Assembly (NCBI GenBank): GCA_021731445.1 | Contig: JAKFXK010000029.1 | Span: 1 to 64,000 of the forward strand | Reading direction: 5' to 3' | Length of the DNA: 64,000 nt | DNA from: Nevskiaceae bacterium | GTDB taxonomy: Bacteria > Pseudomonadota > Gammaproteobacteria > Nevskiales > Nevskiaceae | Part shown: positions 17,715-27,262 of the stretch, piece by piece | Position numbering within the stretch: the stretch's first letter is position 1 | Layout: every line of letters begins with the position of its first letter | The notes under the pieces: model-generated | The model's database searches: none | The model's input: the letters and a program-made list of their open reading frames with translations, nothing else | Told to the model about the DNA's origin: nothing | Program-made: the position numbers and the translations under genes

Positions 17715-18899
17715 CTACTTCGCGCGCAAGGCCTCGACCACCGGTTGCCGCGCCGCTTTCAAGGCGGGTGGCAGGCCACCCAGCAGGCCGATGGCCAGCG
17801 CCCAGGACAGACCTTTTTCCATCAGCGCGGGTGTGACCGCAAAGTTGAACGCCACTTGGGTGAAGTTGCTGCCAAGCGTGGAGACGCTCATGTTGTTGAA
17901 CAGCACATAGGCGATCAGCCCGCCGAGTACGCCGCCGGCGAGCGCCAGCAGCATCGCCTCCGCCAGCACCGACAGCACCACCGGCAGACCGCCAAAGCCG
18001 ATCGCGCGCAGGGTGGCGATTTCCACCTGCCGGGTCGAAACCGCCGAGTACATGCTGTTGAGCGCGCCGAACAGGGCACCGATGGCCATGATCGCAGCCA
18101 CCACCCCGGTCAGCAGGCCGATCTGCTCGGTGAACTGCTTGGACTGGCTGGCGAAGTATTCGAGTTCCGGCATCGCATCCACCTGCAGGCGCGGGTCGGC
18201 CTTGACCGCGGCCTTGATAGTGTCGATGGCTGTGGCCGAAGCCATCTGGGCCACCAGTGACGATGCCGAGCTGCCACGGCCAAAGGCCGAACGGGCGGTG
18301 TCGGCGTCCGTCCACAACTCCGATTCGTGCGCATCGCCATCCGAGACGAAAGTGCCGACCACCGTCCACTCCGAGCCACGGAACTTCAGTGTCGCGCCCA
18401 GTTTGACGCCCTCGAACTGCCGGGCCGCACTCTGGCCGACCGTGATCTCGCGCAGGCCGGGCGTGAACCACCGGCCCTCAACCAGTCTGACCTCCGGCCT
18501 CAGCTTCAGGCCCGCCGGTTCGACCCCGCGCAGCGACACGTTGACATCCGCGCGCTGCGCGCCGTTGCCACGCCTGAGTTCGGTGATCACCACCACCTCG
18601 GCGGAGGCGAGCGGTCTGCCATCGGCATCGCGCACGATGCCCGGCAGCTCCCGCAGCACCGGCACGATGTCGGGCACCAGTACCGATGAAAGCTCGGCCG
18701 TGACCCCAGCGGAGAGAAACATCACGCGGTCGGCCTTGCCGGTGGCTTTCAGCGTCGCGCCAAAGCCCTGCGCCATGGCGAGCAGCGCCACCAGCACTGC
18801 CACCACACCGGCAATGCCGATGACGATGACCAGCGAGGAACCGGCCCGCTGGGGTACCGCGCGCAGGTTCATCCAGATGATGGCGAAAATTTGTTTCAT
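17715..18899 (-). CDS. ABC transporter permease, MacB/FtsX type (permease B)
   Basis: 394 residues with the MacB-type plan: one N-terminal membrane span (about 18-42), a large periplasmic domain of about 210 residues, and three C-terminal spans (FtsX domain). The C-terminus carries LPPALKAARQPVVEALRAK, typical of this family. It is the last gene of a minus-strand group encoding adaptor, ATPase, permease A and permease B. Such systems work by mechanotransmission with a periplasmic adaptor, moving lipoproteins, peptides or small molecules outward. Its ATG lies 8 bases from the end of structured repeat copy 2. Confidence 0.85.
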   Translation of the reverse strand: MKQIFAIIWMNLRAVPQRAGSSLVIVIGIAGVVAVLVALLAMAQGFGATLKATGKADRVMFLSAGVTAELSSVLVPDIVPVLRELPGIVRDADGRPLASAEVVVITELRRGNGAQRADVNVSLRGVEPAGLKLRPEVRLVEGRWFTPGLREITVGQSAARQFEGVKLGATLKFRGSEWTVVGTFVSDGDAHESELWTDADTARSAFGRGSSASSLVAQMASATAIDTIKAAVKADPRLQVDAMPELEYFASQSKQFTEQIGLLTGVVAAIMAIGALFGALNSMYSAVSTRQVEIATLRAIGFGGLPVVLSVLAEAMLLALAGGVLGGLIAYVLFNNMSVSTLGSNFTQVAFNFAVTPALMEKGLSWALAIGLLGGLPPALKAARQPVVEALRAK

Positions 18900-18906
18900 G
18901 GTGCGT

Positions 18907-19176
18907 TAGGGCCTGTACACAAATGGAACATCGCAGCGGCGGAAGGCTGTTTTTGGGCAGTGCGACGAACGAGGCGCAGTCAATGGTTGTTCCATTGGCA
19001 AGCCTTGTGAAGAAGCAATGCCCAAAAACAGTCCCGCCCCGGAGGGTTGCGGCCAAAAAGCCGCCGGACTTCGTTGCGGCTCTTGGCTGTGGAACAACCA
19101 CAGCCAGCGGCCCGCGCCTCGCCGGGCGGCTTTTTGACTCGCAACGCTGAGATGTTCCATTTGTGTACAGGCCCTA
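18907..19176 (-). repeat. Structured ~270-bp palindromic element, copy 2
   Basis: A perfect 26-bp terminal inverted repeat (18907-18932 with 19151-19176) begins TAGGGCCTGTACACAAATGG. Inner helices match copy 1 in place but not in sequence: 18947-18958 with 19020-19031, 18981-18986 with 18992-18997, 19054-19065 with 19125-19136, and the hairpin 19085-19105 with the same AACAA loop. It is flanked by GCGT on both sides (18903-18906, 19177-19180), a possible 4-bp target duplication. Its right end supplies the TAG stop of permease A, and it fills the whole gap between the two permease genes. Confidence 0.88.
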
Positions 19177-20334
19177 GCGTCCTGACAAGCCATCGACGAT
19201 CGAAAGTCGCATCGCCCTCAAGGCAGGTGGCAAGCCAACCAGAAAGCCCACACCAAACATGCTGGCAAAGGCGATCTGCCAGACCTGCACACTGGCGGTG
19301 ATGGGCGGGAACTGCGTCGGCGCATGGGCCAGGCCCTCCATCACTAATGCCGCCAGCCCCATCCCCAGCAGACCGCCGAGCACCGAGATCAGCATTGATT
19401 CGGCGATCACCAGCAGCAGCAGCATGTGGTTGCTGAAGCCGAGTGTTTTCAGTACCGCGAGTTCCGGGATGCGCTCGCGCACGGCCTGGCTCATGGTGTT
19501 GCCGGTAAGCATCAGGATGGTGAAAAACACCGCGCCAAGAATGGCGTTCAGGATCAGCGAGAGATTGCCGATCTGCCGCACGAAGTTGAGTTGGAACTCC
19601 TTCTCGGTCTGGGTCTTGGTCTCATCCGGCGAATTCTCGAACAGCACGTCGATGCTGCGGCTGATGGCCTCGGACTGGTTGGGGTCCTTTATCCGCACCA
19701 CGAAGATGCCAGCCGTGCCCTGGCCGTACTGGCGCGCCTCGTCGAAGTAGTCGTAGCGCAAGTACATATTGCCCATGCGCGGGCAGCTACCCTCGGTCAC
19801 ATCCTCGAAGATGCCAGCCAGCTCGAAGTTCCAGGCGCGGGTGCCATCCTTCAGCGGCCAGATCTGGCTCTTCAGCGGGATCGGGTCGCCGACTTTCCAG
19901 CCGAAGCGATCTGCCAGGCCACGCCCGGCGATGACGGCAGTGCGCGAGCTTTTCCAAGCCGTGGCCTGCCCGGCCGGCATCCGGCATTCGGTGAAGGTTT
20001 TCAGCCAGCGGTCGGGGTCCACCGCAAACTGCGGGAAGAAGTTTTTCTCGTCCTTGTAGATGCCGCCGAAAAACTGCGACCACGATATCTGCTCGATGCC
20101 GGGGATCGCCTCGATCTGTGACAGGTGCCGCATCGGCAGCGGCGAGGTGAACGACACCCGCGCCTGGGTGATGAGCAGGTTCGCCGACAGCCGCTGGCTG
20201 TCGCCGGAAAACAGCGAATTGGCCGCCTGCAACAGCCCCAGCAGCAGGAAGGCTGTGACCAGCGACAGCAGCGTGAGAATCGTGCGCGCCTTCTTGCGCC
20301 AGAGGGTGGCCCACAACAGCGGGAAATATTTCAT
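19174..20334 (-). CDS. ABC transporter permease, MacB/FtsX type (permease A)
   Basis: 386 residues: an N-terminal span after KKARTILTLLSLVTAFLLLG, a periplasmic domain of about 220 residues, then three C-terminal spans and the ending RAMRLSIVDGLSGR. Its stop codon (19174-19176) is the terminal TAG of structured repeat copy 2, so the element probably landed exactly at or near the original stop. The product should dimerise with permease B or with itself. It lies 125 bases downstream of the ATPase gene, across a region with a strong inverted repeat. Confidence 0.85.
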   Translation of the reverse strand: MKYFPLLWATLWRKKARTILTLLSLVTAFLLLGLLQAANSLFSGDSQRLSANLLITQARVSFTSPLPMRHLSQIEAIPGIEQISWSQFFGGIYKDEKNFFPQFAVDPDRWLKTFTECRMPAGQATAWKSSRTAVIAGRGLADRFGWKVGDPIPLKSQIWPLKDGTRAWNFELAGIFEDVTEGSCPRMGNMYLRYDYFDEARQYGQGTAGIFVVRIKDPNQSEAISRSIDVLFENSPDETKTQTEKEFQLNFVRQIGNLSLILNAILGAVFFTILMLTGNTMSQAVRERIPELAVLKTLGFSNHMLLLLVIAESMLISVLGGLLGMGLAALVMEGLAHAPTQFPPITASVQVWQIAFASMFGVGFLVGLPPALRAMRLSIVDGLSGR

Positions 20335-20439
20335 CGCGCTCGCTCAGTGCGCTCTTGATTTGCAGATAGCACCCGCGCCATCCCTGGCGAGGCAGCACCC
20401 GAACAATGACCCACGGTGCGGCCATCCTTGGCCGCCCGC

Positions 20440-20486
20440 GCAGTGGCGAGAAGTGCCATTCAAGGCACTTCTCCGATTGCCACTGC
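20440..20486 (-). repeat. Two-step inverted repeat at the ATPase-permease junction
   Basis: An outer 8-bp arm GCAGTGGC (20440-20447 with 20479-20486) encloses an inner 10-bp arm GAGAAGTGCC (20448-20457 with 20464-20473) with a 6-base loop and a 5-base bulge. The structure includes the last codons and stop of the ATPase gene. There is no T-run, so it is not a normal terminator. It may stabilise or process the polycistronic RNA between ATPase and permease A. Confidence 0.5.
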
Positions 20487-21149
20487 GCCTTTATCCATAT
20501 GCACCTGATGCGTTGCGTACTCCGCCGCCTTCGGATCGTGCGTGACCATGATGATGGTCTTGCCGTGCTCGCGGTTGAGCGTCTGCAAGAGGCCTAGGAT
20601 TTCATCCGCCGTCCTGCGGTCGAGATCGCCCGTCGGTTCGTCGCAGACCAAGAGTGTCGGGTCGGCGACCAGTGCGCGGGCGATGGCGACGCGCTGCGCC
20701 TGCCCACCAGACAGCTCGTTGGGTTTGTGGCTGGCACGATCAGCCAGGCCCACCACAGTCAGCGCGATCCTGGCGCGTTGTGCGCGCTCTGCCCCGGAGA
20801 GATTGGTCAGCAGCAGCGGCAGCTCGACGTTTTTCTGCGCGGTGAGCATCGGCATCAGGTTGTAGAACTGGAACACGAAGCCGACATGCCGTGCGCGCCA
20901 GGCGGCGAGGGCGGAGGAGCCGAGATTGTCGATGCGCTGGCCATCCACCAGAACCTGTCCCGCAGTAGGCTGGTCGAGGCCGCCGATGAGATTGAGCAGC
21001 GTGGTCTTGCCAGAGCCGGATGGCCCCATGAGGGCGAGGAAATCGCCCTTGGCGACTTCGAGATCGAGTGCGGTCAGCACCTCCACCTTCTGCTTGCCGC
21101 GCGTGTAGGTCTTGCTGACCTGTTTGATCTCCACGATCGCCTTGCTCAT
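20460..21149 (-). CDS. ABC transporter ATP-binding protein (LolD/MacB type)
   Basis: 229 residues with Walker [10 protein letters not shown] (Gly42-Thr50), a Q-loop in [14 protein letters not shown], signature [15 protein letters not shown], Walker [13 protein letters not shown] and the H-loop in IIMVTHD. Length and sequence fit the LolD/MacB ATPase subfamily that partners FtsX-type permeases. Its ATG overlaps the adaptor's stop by four bases (21146-21149), showing translational coupling. It energises the two permeases downstream. Confidence 0.92.
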   Translation of the reverse strand: MSKAIVEIKQVSKTYTRGKQKVEVLTALDLEVAKGDFLALMGPSGSGKTTLLNLIGGLDQPTAGQVLVDGQRIDNLGSSALAAWRARHVGFVFQFYNLMPMLTAQKNVELPLLLTNLSGAERAQRARIALTVVGLADRASHKPNELSGGQAQRVAIARALVADPTLLVCDEPTGDLDRRTADEILGLLQTLNREHGKTIIMVTHDPKAAEYATHQVHMDKGAVAIGEVP

Positions 21150-22381
21150 CTGTTGCTCCCTTGCACATTCACCTTGCCTAAGTCGGCGAGCTTGCTGAAA
21201 TCGCCAACCGCCAGTGACTCGCCTCCGCTCAGGCCTTCGAGAATCGTCACTTCGCTGCCTTCGACGGCACCGGTCTTGACCGGCTGCCGTTTCACCGTGT
21301 CGCCGCTGACCACGAACACCACGTCACCATGGATCGCTTCGCTGGGGGCCAGCACGCGGCGTGCGACCACAGCTTGAGGGGCCGGTGTGTCATCTGCGAG
21401 AAAGCTGACGCGTGCACCCATGTCCGGCAGGATGCGTGCGTCGATGGGCTCGCCTGCCGCGCGGGCAAAGCCAACCCGCACCTTCACCGTCGCCTTGCTG
21501 CGGTCGGCGGTGGGGATGATGGCGATCAGCTCGCTCGGGATTTCCCAGTCGGGGTAGGCATTGAGCTTGGTGCGGGCCTTCTGCCCGGCACGCACCTTGT
21601 TGAGGAAGTTCTCGTTGACATCCACTTCCACTTCCAGCGAGTTCATGTCCACCAGGGTGCCCAGGCCGGTGCGGGTGCCGGCACCACCGGCGGAGAGCGG
21701 CGAGATCATCTCGCCGGGCTGCGCGTTCTTGATGGTGATCACGCCTGCAAACGGCGCGCGCACCACCGTGTCGTCGATGTTGCGGCGGGTCACGCCAAGC
21801 TGCTGCTGCGACACGCGCACGCCTTGCTCGGCGCTGGCAAGACGCGCCTTGAGCTGGCCGACGACGGTGTCGGCCAAGTCCGCAGCGGACTGCGGGATGA
21901 GCTTCTTGCCAACCAGGTCGCGGTTGCGCGCGGCATCACGCTCGGCATTGGCAAGCGAGACCCTGATCTCGGCCAGCTGTGCGCGTGCCTGCTCGATCTG
22001 GGCATTGCCGAGTGCGGCCTGCGCATCGAGATTGCTGGGGTCGAGCCGGGCCAGGATGTCGCCCTCGGCGACTTTCTGGCCCTCTTCAAAATTGATGGCG
22101 ATGACCTTGCCCGTCACCTTCGACGACACGGTTGCCTGGCGCCGAGCCACCACATAGCCGCTGGCATCGAGCACGGATCCAGACAGCGGCGCGCCGCCCT
22201 TCACCGTCGCCTGCACCAACCGCACCGGCACCCTGTCATCGGGCTTGAGAAAATAGGCGGCCGTGCCACCGGCAACCAGCAGCAGGCCGACGATCCAGGG
22301 CCATCTGTTGCTGCCGCGAGGGGTGAGATTGCCGCTACGGTCGATGGAGAGCTGGCGCAGCAGATCGGCTTGGGAGGACAT
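21146..22381 (-). CDS. Periplasmic adaptor of ABC exporter (HlyD/MacA-like)
   Basis: 411 residues: an N-terminal cytoplasmic stretch, one inner-membrane anchor (about 28-46), a split lipoyl domain (ASGYVVARRQATVSSKVTGK and later TVVRAPFAGVI), a coiled-coil hairpin of about 90 residues rich in Ala/Gln/Arg, and a beta-barrel domain. This is the adaptor that links a MacB-type pump to an outer-membrane channel. No TolC-like gene is in the window, so a channel encoded elsewhere must be used. It follows the acyltransferase gene after 9 bases. Confidence 0.9.
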   Translation of the reverse strand: MSSQADLLRQLSIDRSGNLTPRGSNRWPWIVGLLLVAGGTAAYFLKPDDRVPVRLVQATVKGGAPLSGSVLDASGYVVARRQATVSSKVTGKVIAINFEEGQKVAEGDILARLDPSNLDAQAALGNAQIEQARAQLAEIRVSLANAERDAARNRDLVGKKLIPQSAADLADTVVGQLKARLASAEQGVRVSQQQLGVTRRNIDDTVVRAPFAGVITIKNAQPGEMISPLSAGGAGTRTGLGTLVDMNSLEVEVDVNENFLNKVRAGQKARTKLNAYPDWEIPSELIAIIPTADRSKATVKVRVGFARAAGEPIDARILPDMGARVSFLADDTPAPQAVVARRVLAPSEAIHGDVVFVVSGDTVKRQPVKTGAVEGSEVTILEGLSGGESLAVGDFSKLADLGKVNVQGSNR

Positions 22382-22390
22382 AAAACGCGT

Positions 22391-23680
22391 TCAAGGATTG
22401 GGTAATAACGACTTTGCCACACCTTCAGCCCGTGACTGTGCTGCGGCATCGGGTTCAGCAGCGGAGATGCTTGTCGTGCTGGCCTCCGTTCGCTTGCCAT
22501 CCCACACCGGCATTTCCTGCGTATGCAGCGCCCAGGAGCGGCGATGTTCACGGTCTTTGATGCGGATCTCGCTGACCCAGCCAGAATCCGCCCAAGCCTC
22601 GAAACGCGGCCTGAGCCGTCTCTGCAGGGGTTGATCAACAAACTTCATGAACAGCCCGGCAAAGACGAAAGTCACCGGAAATGCCATTAACCAGAGTAGC
22701 CAGGCTTGCCAGGCATCGGCCCTGGCAGATAGCTGTAGAACGCGCCAGCCGCCTGTAAACCAAACCGTGGCGACCAGGAAATGGATCAAATAGAGCGAGA
22801 ACGATAGATCCCCCAACTTCTGGCCGATGACTTTCAGATGGGGCGTGGTGCTGGCATGTGCAGCCAGCAGTACCACCAAAGCGTTGACGCCAACGATCCA
22901 GAGCGGGCTGTCCAGCCAGAGCTGCAGAAGCGTGAAACCGCTACACAATGACAGCGCAACGTTGAAGCCCGAGTGTTGTCGGCGCGACCGTTTCAGCGAA
23001 TCCACCCTTGCCATGGAAACGCCGACCAGGAACAAGGGCAAGGCACGCAAAATACCCAGCCAGATCGGCACGGCTGGCAGGGATTCGCCAGTGATGAGCG
23101 TGCCGAGAAAATCCAGGGGCTGGAGCAGGGCGAGTGAGCCGAACAGCCACCAAATGGGATAGCGCGGGTTGCAGGTCAGGTGAATCAGCAATGGAAAAGC
23201 CAGATAACAAAACACCAGTGCCGAAAGTGTCCAGGTGGGGTAGTTCCAGCTGAGTTCAGAGGGGATTCCCCAGGCATGAATCAGCAAGGCCTGTGGCAGC
23301 AACGCGCCGAAGTCGTAGCGCAAGGGGTCATTCACAGGCATCTTCAGCAGGCGCATGACGAGCACCATTGCCACAAAAGCCGAAAGCACGACCAGATGTC
23401 CTGGCCAAATGCGTACCAGACGGCGCGCCAGAAATCGCAATGAAGACAACTTGCCCTGTTGCAATTCTTGCGCATGCAGGCGGGTGAGGATGAAACCGGA
23501 AAGGATCAGGAAAAGATTGGTCGCCATGAAGCCGTTGTTGAGCACGGGCAGCCACTCGTACAGGCGAACCGGAGCGTAGGTGGCGAAATGAAACATGACG
23601 AGATAAAGAGCCGCCACAAACCGTAGCGCGTCAAGCAAGCCCTGTCGTTTTCTCATTGGTGCTGGAGCTCTTTGGCTCAC
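22391..23680 (-). CDS. Acyltransferase 3 family membrane protein
   Basis: 429 residues with about ten membrane spans. The N-terminus LLDALRFVAALYLVMFHF has the conserved early His of acyltransferase-3 proteins, followed by FLILSGFIL. These enzymes acylate sugars, lipids or antibiotics at the inner membrane. The start is probably GTG at 23680 with AGGA upstream; an ATG eight codons inside lacks a ribosome-binding site. A soluble C-terminal tail of about 60 residues is unusual for the minimal family. Being 9 bases from the adaptor gene, it may modify the exported substrate; that is inference. Confidence 0.8.
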   Translation of the reverse strand: MSQRAPAPMRKRQGLLDALRFVAALYLVMFHFATYAPVRLYEWLPVLNNGFMATNLFLILSGFILTRLHAQELQQGKLSSLRFLARRLVRIWPGHLVVLSAFVAMVLVMRLLKMPVNDPLRYDFGALLPQALLIHAWGIPSELSWNYPTWTLSALVFCYLAFPLLIHLTCNPRYPIWWLFGSLALLQPLDFLGTLITGESLPAVPIWLGILRALPLFLVGVSMARVDSLKRSRRQHSGFNVALSLCSGFTLLQLWLDSPLWIVGVNALVVLLAAHASTTPHLKVIGQKLGDLSFSLYLIHFLVATVWFTGGWRVLQLSARADAWQAWLLWLMAFPVTFVFAGLFMKFVDQPLQRRLRPRFEAWADSGWVSEIRIKDREHRRSWALHTQEMPVWDGKRTEASTTSISAAEPDAAAQSRAEGVAKSLLPNP

Positions 23681-23727
23681 CCCGTTTTTCCTGCGCCCAG
23701 CTTAGGCACTTTTTCAATCAACCGCGG

Positions 23728-25809
23728 CTACAGGGTGAGTTCGACCCCCGCCAGCAGGCTGCGGCCCGGTGCTGGCTCGTAGTAGCGGCCATTGGCCTCG
23801 TTGACGATTACCGAGCCTGCATATTGCTCATCGAGGACATTGCCGATGCGCAGCGACAGGCGTACCGAGGGCAGGCGCCAGGAGGCTTCGACATCGAACA
23901 CGCCGTACGAGGGCGCGGCCTCGCTGTTCACGTCGTTGACCGGTACCGCATCGAGATAGCGGAACTCGGCGGCAAGCTGCCAAGCGGGCGCAGGCGCGTA
24001 TTGCAGACGGCTGAACCACTGGCCCTGCGCCACGCCCGGCAATCGGCTGCCACGCGCGATGAGGGTTTGCGCGCTGCTGCAGGGCTGTCCCGTACAGTTG
24101 CGGTAGGCCTCGCGCACGCGCGCATCCAGCAAGGTGTAGGCAAGTGCGAGGTCGAGCGTGGGTGTGAGGCTCGATTGCAGCGACAGCTCCGCTCCCTCGC
24201 GCCGGGTCCTGGCGGCATTGGCAAAAGTCGCGCGGCCGCCGCGATTGCTCGCCGTCACCAGCTCGTCACGGGTATCGGCGCGGAACAGGACGGCACTGAT
24301 CCCGGTGTCGCGCGGCAGACGCAGCTTCACACCCAGCTCACCGTTGCGCGCGCGCGCGGGTGCCAATGCAAAGTTGAGTCCGGCCGCGCCATCGGGCCGA
24401 TAGGCCAGTTCGGCAAAAGTCGGTGTCTCGAAGCCGCTGCCATAGGCCGCATGCCAGTGCACGGCGCTGCTTTGCTTGAACAGCAGGCCTGCGACCGGCG
24501 TGGTGGCTTCGTAGCGCACACGGCCGCTGTCGTCGCCATTGCCGCTGCGCAGATAACGATCCTGCGAGTCGAAGCGCAGTGCACTGTGGCGCAGGCCGGC
24601 CAATGTGCTGAATCGCGGGGTGAGTGCCCAGTCCAGCTGCAGGTACTGGTCAAAGGCCGAGACCGTGTTGATCTCCTCGCGCCGCAGCGCGCCGCGCACG
24701 CCGGTCTGGCTGCCGATGAAGTTCTCGAAGCCCTGCCGCTGTTGGCGCAGCCTGTCGATGGCGAGGCCCGCGACCCAGGTGAGCGGCCCGCTGCGATGGG
24801 TCCAGCGCAGATCCGCCCCCGCATAGCCACTGTCGAGATCAACCACGCCGCCGGAGGCCGTCGCACTCGCCTGCGCACTGACCGGGATCGCCAGGAACTG
24901 CTCGATGGCGCGCTGCCCGCCATAGCCCAGCAGCCGCATCGCACCCAGATTGCCAAAGTCCTTTTCGTAGATCGCACCGAGTTGCGTCTGCCGCGTGCTC
25001 TTGCGGGTGTCGAACTGCGTGGCGACAGCCGTCGTCTGGTGCGGATCAGCCTCGAACTGCTGCCGCGTGAGGCCGAGCGGATCTTCTGCATCGGGTGCCG
25101 AGAGATGGTTGACGAGCAGTGTCAGCCTGCCGCCCGCACCCGCAGGCACTGCGAGCTTGCCGTTGAAGGACTGGCGCTGTGCCGCGCTGTGGTCCCGATA
25201 GCCTTCGGTGCGGAAATCGGTATAGCCCAGGATTGCACCGTAACCGCTGGCGAGCAGCGAGAATCGCCGGTCGCCCTCGCTGCTGGCAAAGGCATCGAGG
25301 CCCAGTTGCGGCACAGCGGGTGCATCGGCGGTGAACAGCTGGATCACCCCGCCCGAAGAATTGCCATACAGCGTCGAGAACGGTCCGCGCAGCACCTCCA
25401 CCCGATCCGCGCTGGCAAGGTTGAAGTGCGAGATCTGGCCCTGCCCATCCGGCTGCGTCGCCGGGATGCCATCCAGCAGTAGGCGCAGGCCGCGAATGCC
25501 GAAGGCAGCACGGCTGCCAAATCCACGAATCGCGATCTGCGTGTCCTGCGCATAATTCTGCCGTTCGCGGGCCAATACACCCGGCACCGATTGCAGTGAC
25601 TCGGCGAGGCTGGCACCCAGCGCGGGTGCATCCAGCCCGACCCGGTCGATGGCGGCGGGCACATCAAAGGCGGATGCATCGACGCGGGTCGCCGTGACCG
25701 TGATGGGTTCGAGCGCCGTCGTCACGACATCCCCCGCCTGTGCAGTCGCGCAGAGGCCAAGCGTCAAGACGGCGACAGGGACGCGCCAGCGCACCTCGCC
25801 GGTCTTCAA
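23728..25809 (-). CDS. TonB-dependent outer-membrane receptor
   Basis: 693 residues: a signal peptide ending near ATAQA, a TonB-box-like ITVTATRVD, a plug domain with [18 protein letters not shown], and a 22-strand barrel with typical EVSWRL-type strands to a C-terminal VELTL. It takes up an unidentified ligand such as a siderophore, vitamin or sugar with TonB energy. The start is TTG at 25809, overlapping the TGA of the upstream PQQ dehydrogenase gene (TTGA), so translation is coupled. The unusual start and coupling suggest a functional link between periplasmic sugar oxidation and uptake. The ligand cannot be named from sequence. Confidence 0.88.
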   Translation of the reverse strand: MKTGEVRWRVPVAVLTLGLCATAQAGDVVTTALEPITVTATRVDASAFDVPAAIDRVGLDAPALGASLAESLQSVPGVLARERQNYAQDTQIAIRGFGSRAAFGIRGLRLLLDGIPATQPDGQGQISHFNLASADRVEVLRGPFSTLYGNSSGGVIQLFTADAPAVPQLGLDAFASSEGDRRFSLLASGYGAILGYTDFRTEGYRDHSAAQRQSFNGKLAVPAGAGGRLTLLVNHLSAPDAEDPLGLTRQQFEADPHQTTAVATQFDTRKSTRQTQLGAIYEKDFGNLGAMRLLGYGGQRAIEQFLAIPVSAQASATASGGVVDLDSGYAGADLRWTHRSGPLTWVAGLAIDRLRQQRQGFENFIGSQTGVRGALRREEINTVSAFDQYLQLDWALTPRFSTLAGLRHSALRFDSQDRYLRSGNGDDSGRVRYEATTPVAGLLFKQSSAVHWHAAYGSGFETPTFAELAYRPDGAAGLNFALAPARARNGELGVKLRLPRDTGISAVLFRADTRDELVTASNRGGRATFANAARTRREGAELSLQSSLTPTLDLALAYTLLDARVREAYRNCTGQPCSSAQTLIARGSRLPGVAQGQWFSRLQYAPAPAWQLAAEFRYLDAVPVNDVNSEAAPSYGVFDVEASWRLPSVRLSLRIGNVLDEQYAGSVIVNEANGRYYEPAPGRSLLAGVELTL

Positions 25810-27125
25810 GGCAGAGCCGCAGTCTTTGCCGACACTCGCCAGATCACATTGCCCACGTCATCGGCCACCAGCAGCGCCCCGCGGGTGTCGATGGCAACCC
25901 CGACCGGCCTGCCCAGGGCCTCGCCCGCGTCGTTGACGAAACCGCTCAGCAGATCGATGGGCCTGCCCTGCGGCACGCCGTTGGCAAACGGCACGAAGAT
26001 CACCTTGTAGCCAGAACGCGGCTTGCGATTCCAGGAGCCGTGCTGGCCGATGAACATGCCGCTGTTGAAGGGCGCGGGCAGCGCGCTGCCAACAGCGTTG
26101 CTCAAGCCCAGCGAGGCGGTGTGCGAGCCGAGTGCGTAGTCGGGCTTGATCGCCTTCGCCACCAGCTCCGGTTTCTGCGGCTGCACGCGCACATCCACCA
26201 CCTGCCCGTAATAGCTGTATGGCCAGCCGTAGAAGCCGCCATCCTGCACGCTGGTCATGTAGTCGGGTACCAGGTCATTGCCCAGCTCGTCGCGCTCGTT
26301 GACGCTGGTCCAGAGCTTGCCGGTGGTCGGTTCCCAGGCCATGCCGACCGGGTTGCGCAGGCCGCTGGCGAAAACGCGATGCGCACCGGTGCCAGAGTCG
26401 ATCTCCCAGATCGCGGCGCGGCCTTGTTCCATCTCCAGCCCGTTCTCGCCGATATTGCTGTTGCTGCCGATGGAGACATACAGCTTGCTGCCGTCGGCGC
26501 TGGCGATCAGGCCCTTGGTCCAGTGGTGGTTAAGCGGGCCGCCAGGCAGGTCGGTGACTTTGACGGGCGCGGCACTGTTGCGCGTCTCGCCCGCGACATA
26601 GGGGAACTTCACCACCGCATCGGCGTTGGCGACATAGAGCGTGTCGCCTACCAAGGCCATGCCGAACGGCGAGAACAGGTTTTCGAGATATGCGGTCTTC
26701 AACTCCGCCACGCCGTCGCCATCAGCATCGCGCAACAGGCTGATGCGGTTGGCACTCGGCACCCCGGCACCGGCGCGCTTCATCACCTGTTTCTGTATCC
26801 ACACCTTCACGCCTTTCTCGGTCGGCTTGGGCGGTGCATTGGATTCGGCCACCAGCACATCGCCATTGGGCAGCACCGCGAGCCAGCGCGGGTGATCCAG
26901 TCCGCCCGCAAAGGCGACCACCTGGGTGCCTGCGGCGGTGGTGGGTTTGCCACCTTCAGGCCAGCCCCTGGCAGGGGCGATGTACACCACCGGCAGCAAG
27001 GATTTGCTCGGCGCGCCCAGCTCTGGATTGGGGCCGACACCAGGCAGCGCCTGCGTCGTCGTGGTGGTCGTGTTGCTGCTGCACGCGGTCAGTGCGGCCA
27101 GAGCGAAGAGAGGGATGAGGCGCAT
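25806..27125 (-). CDS. PQQ-dependent sugar (sorbosone-type) dehydrogenase lipoprotein
   Basis: 439 residues. The signal ends in a lipobox, LTAC with Cys15, so it should be a lipoprotein. The rest is a six-bladed beta-propeller of the glucose/sorbosone dehydrogenase family, with blade motifs [48 protein letters not shown] and [22 protein letters not shown] use is known for relatives, but the cofactor is not visible here and no pqq genes are in the window. AAGGAG lies just before the ATG at 27125. It is the first gene of the group running into the TonB receptor. Confidence 0.8.
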   Translation of the reverse strand: MRLIPLFALAALTACSSNTTTTTTQALPGVGPNPELGAPSKSLLPVVYIAPARGWPEGGKPTTAAGTQVVAFAGGLDHPRWLAVLPNGDVLVAESNAPPKPTEKGVKVWIQKQVMKRAGAGVPSANRISLLRDADGDGVAELKTAYLENLFSPFGMALVGDTLYVANADAVVKFPYVAGETRNSAAPVKVTDLPGGPLNHHWTKGLIASADGSKLYVSIGSNSNIGENGLEMEQGRAAIWEIDSGTGAHRVFASGLRNPVGMAWEPTTGKLWTSVNERDELGNDLVPDYMTSVQDGGFYGWPYSYYGQVVDVRVQPQKPELVAKAIKPDYALGSHTASLGLSNAVGSALPAPFNSGMFIGQHGSWNRKPRSGYKVIFVPFANGVPQGRPIDLLSGFVNDAGEALGRPVGVAIDTRGALLVADDVGNVIWRVSAKTAALP

Positions 27126-27197
27126 GAAGTCTCCTTGAGCGTAGGCTTAAGATTGTTGCAGAGCTTCCAGCCCGCGGGGTGAGGCAGGCCTGGATCG

Positions 27198-27221
27198 AAA
27201 AAGCCCGCGCGAGGCGGGCTT
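27198..27221 (-). terminator. Rho-independent terminator after cysH
   Basis: An 8-bp GC-rich stem (AAGCCCGC / GCGGGCTT, 27201-27221, loop of five) is followed on the minus strand by five T. It lies about 42 bases after the cysH stop and separates it from the PQQ dehydrogenase gene. Confidence 0.75.
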
Positions 27222-27262
27222 CATCCTTCAATCGTAGGGCGGGGCTCGCCCCTACACGAATT

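Noticed and set aside
9264-22381. Type VI secretion threonine phosphorylation locus
   Set aside because: FHA and kinase genes are present, but no Tss, Hcp, VgrG, ClpV or phosphatase gene is seen in the window.
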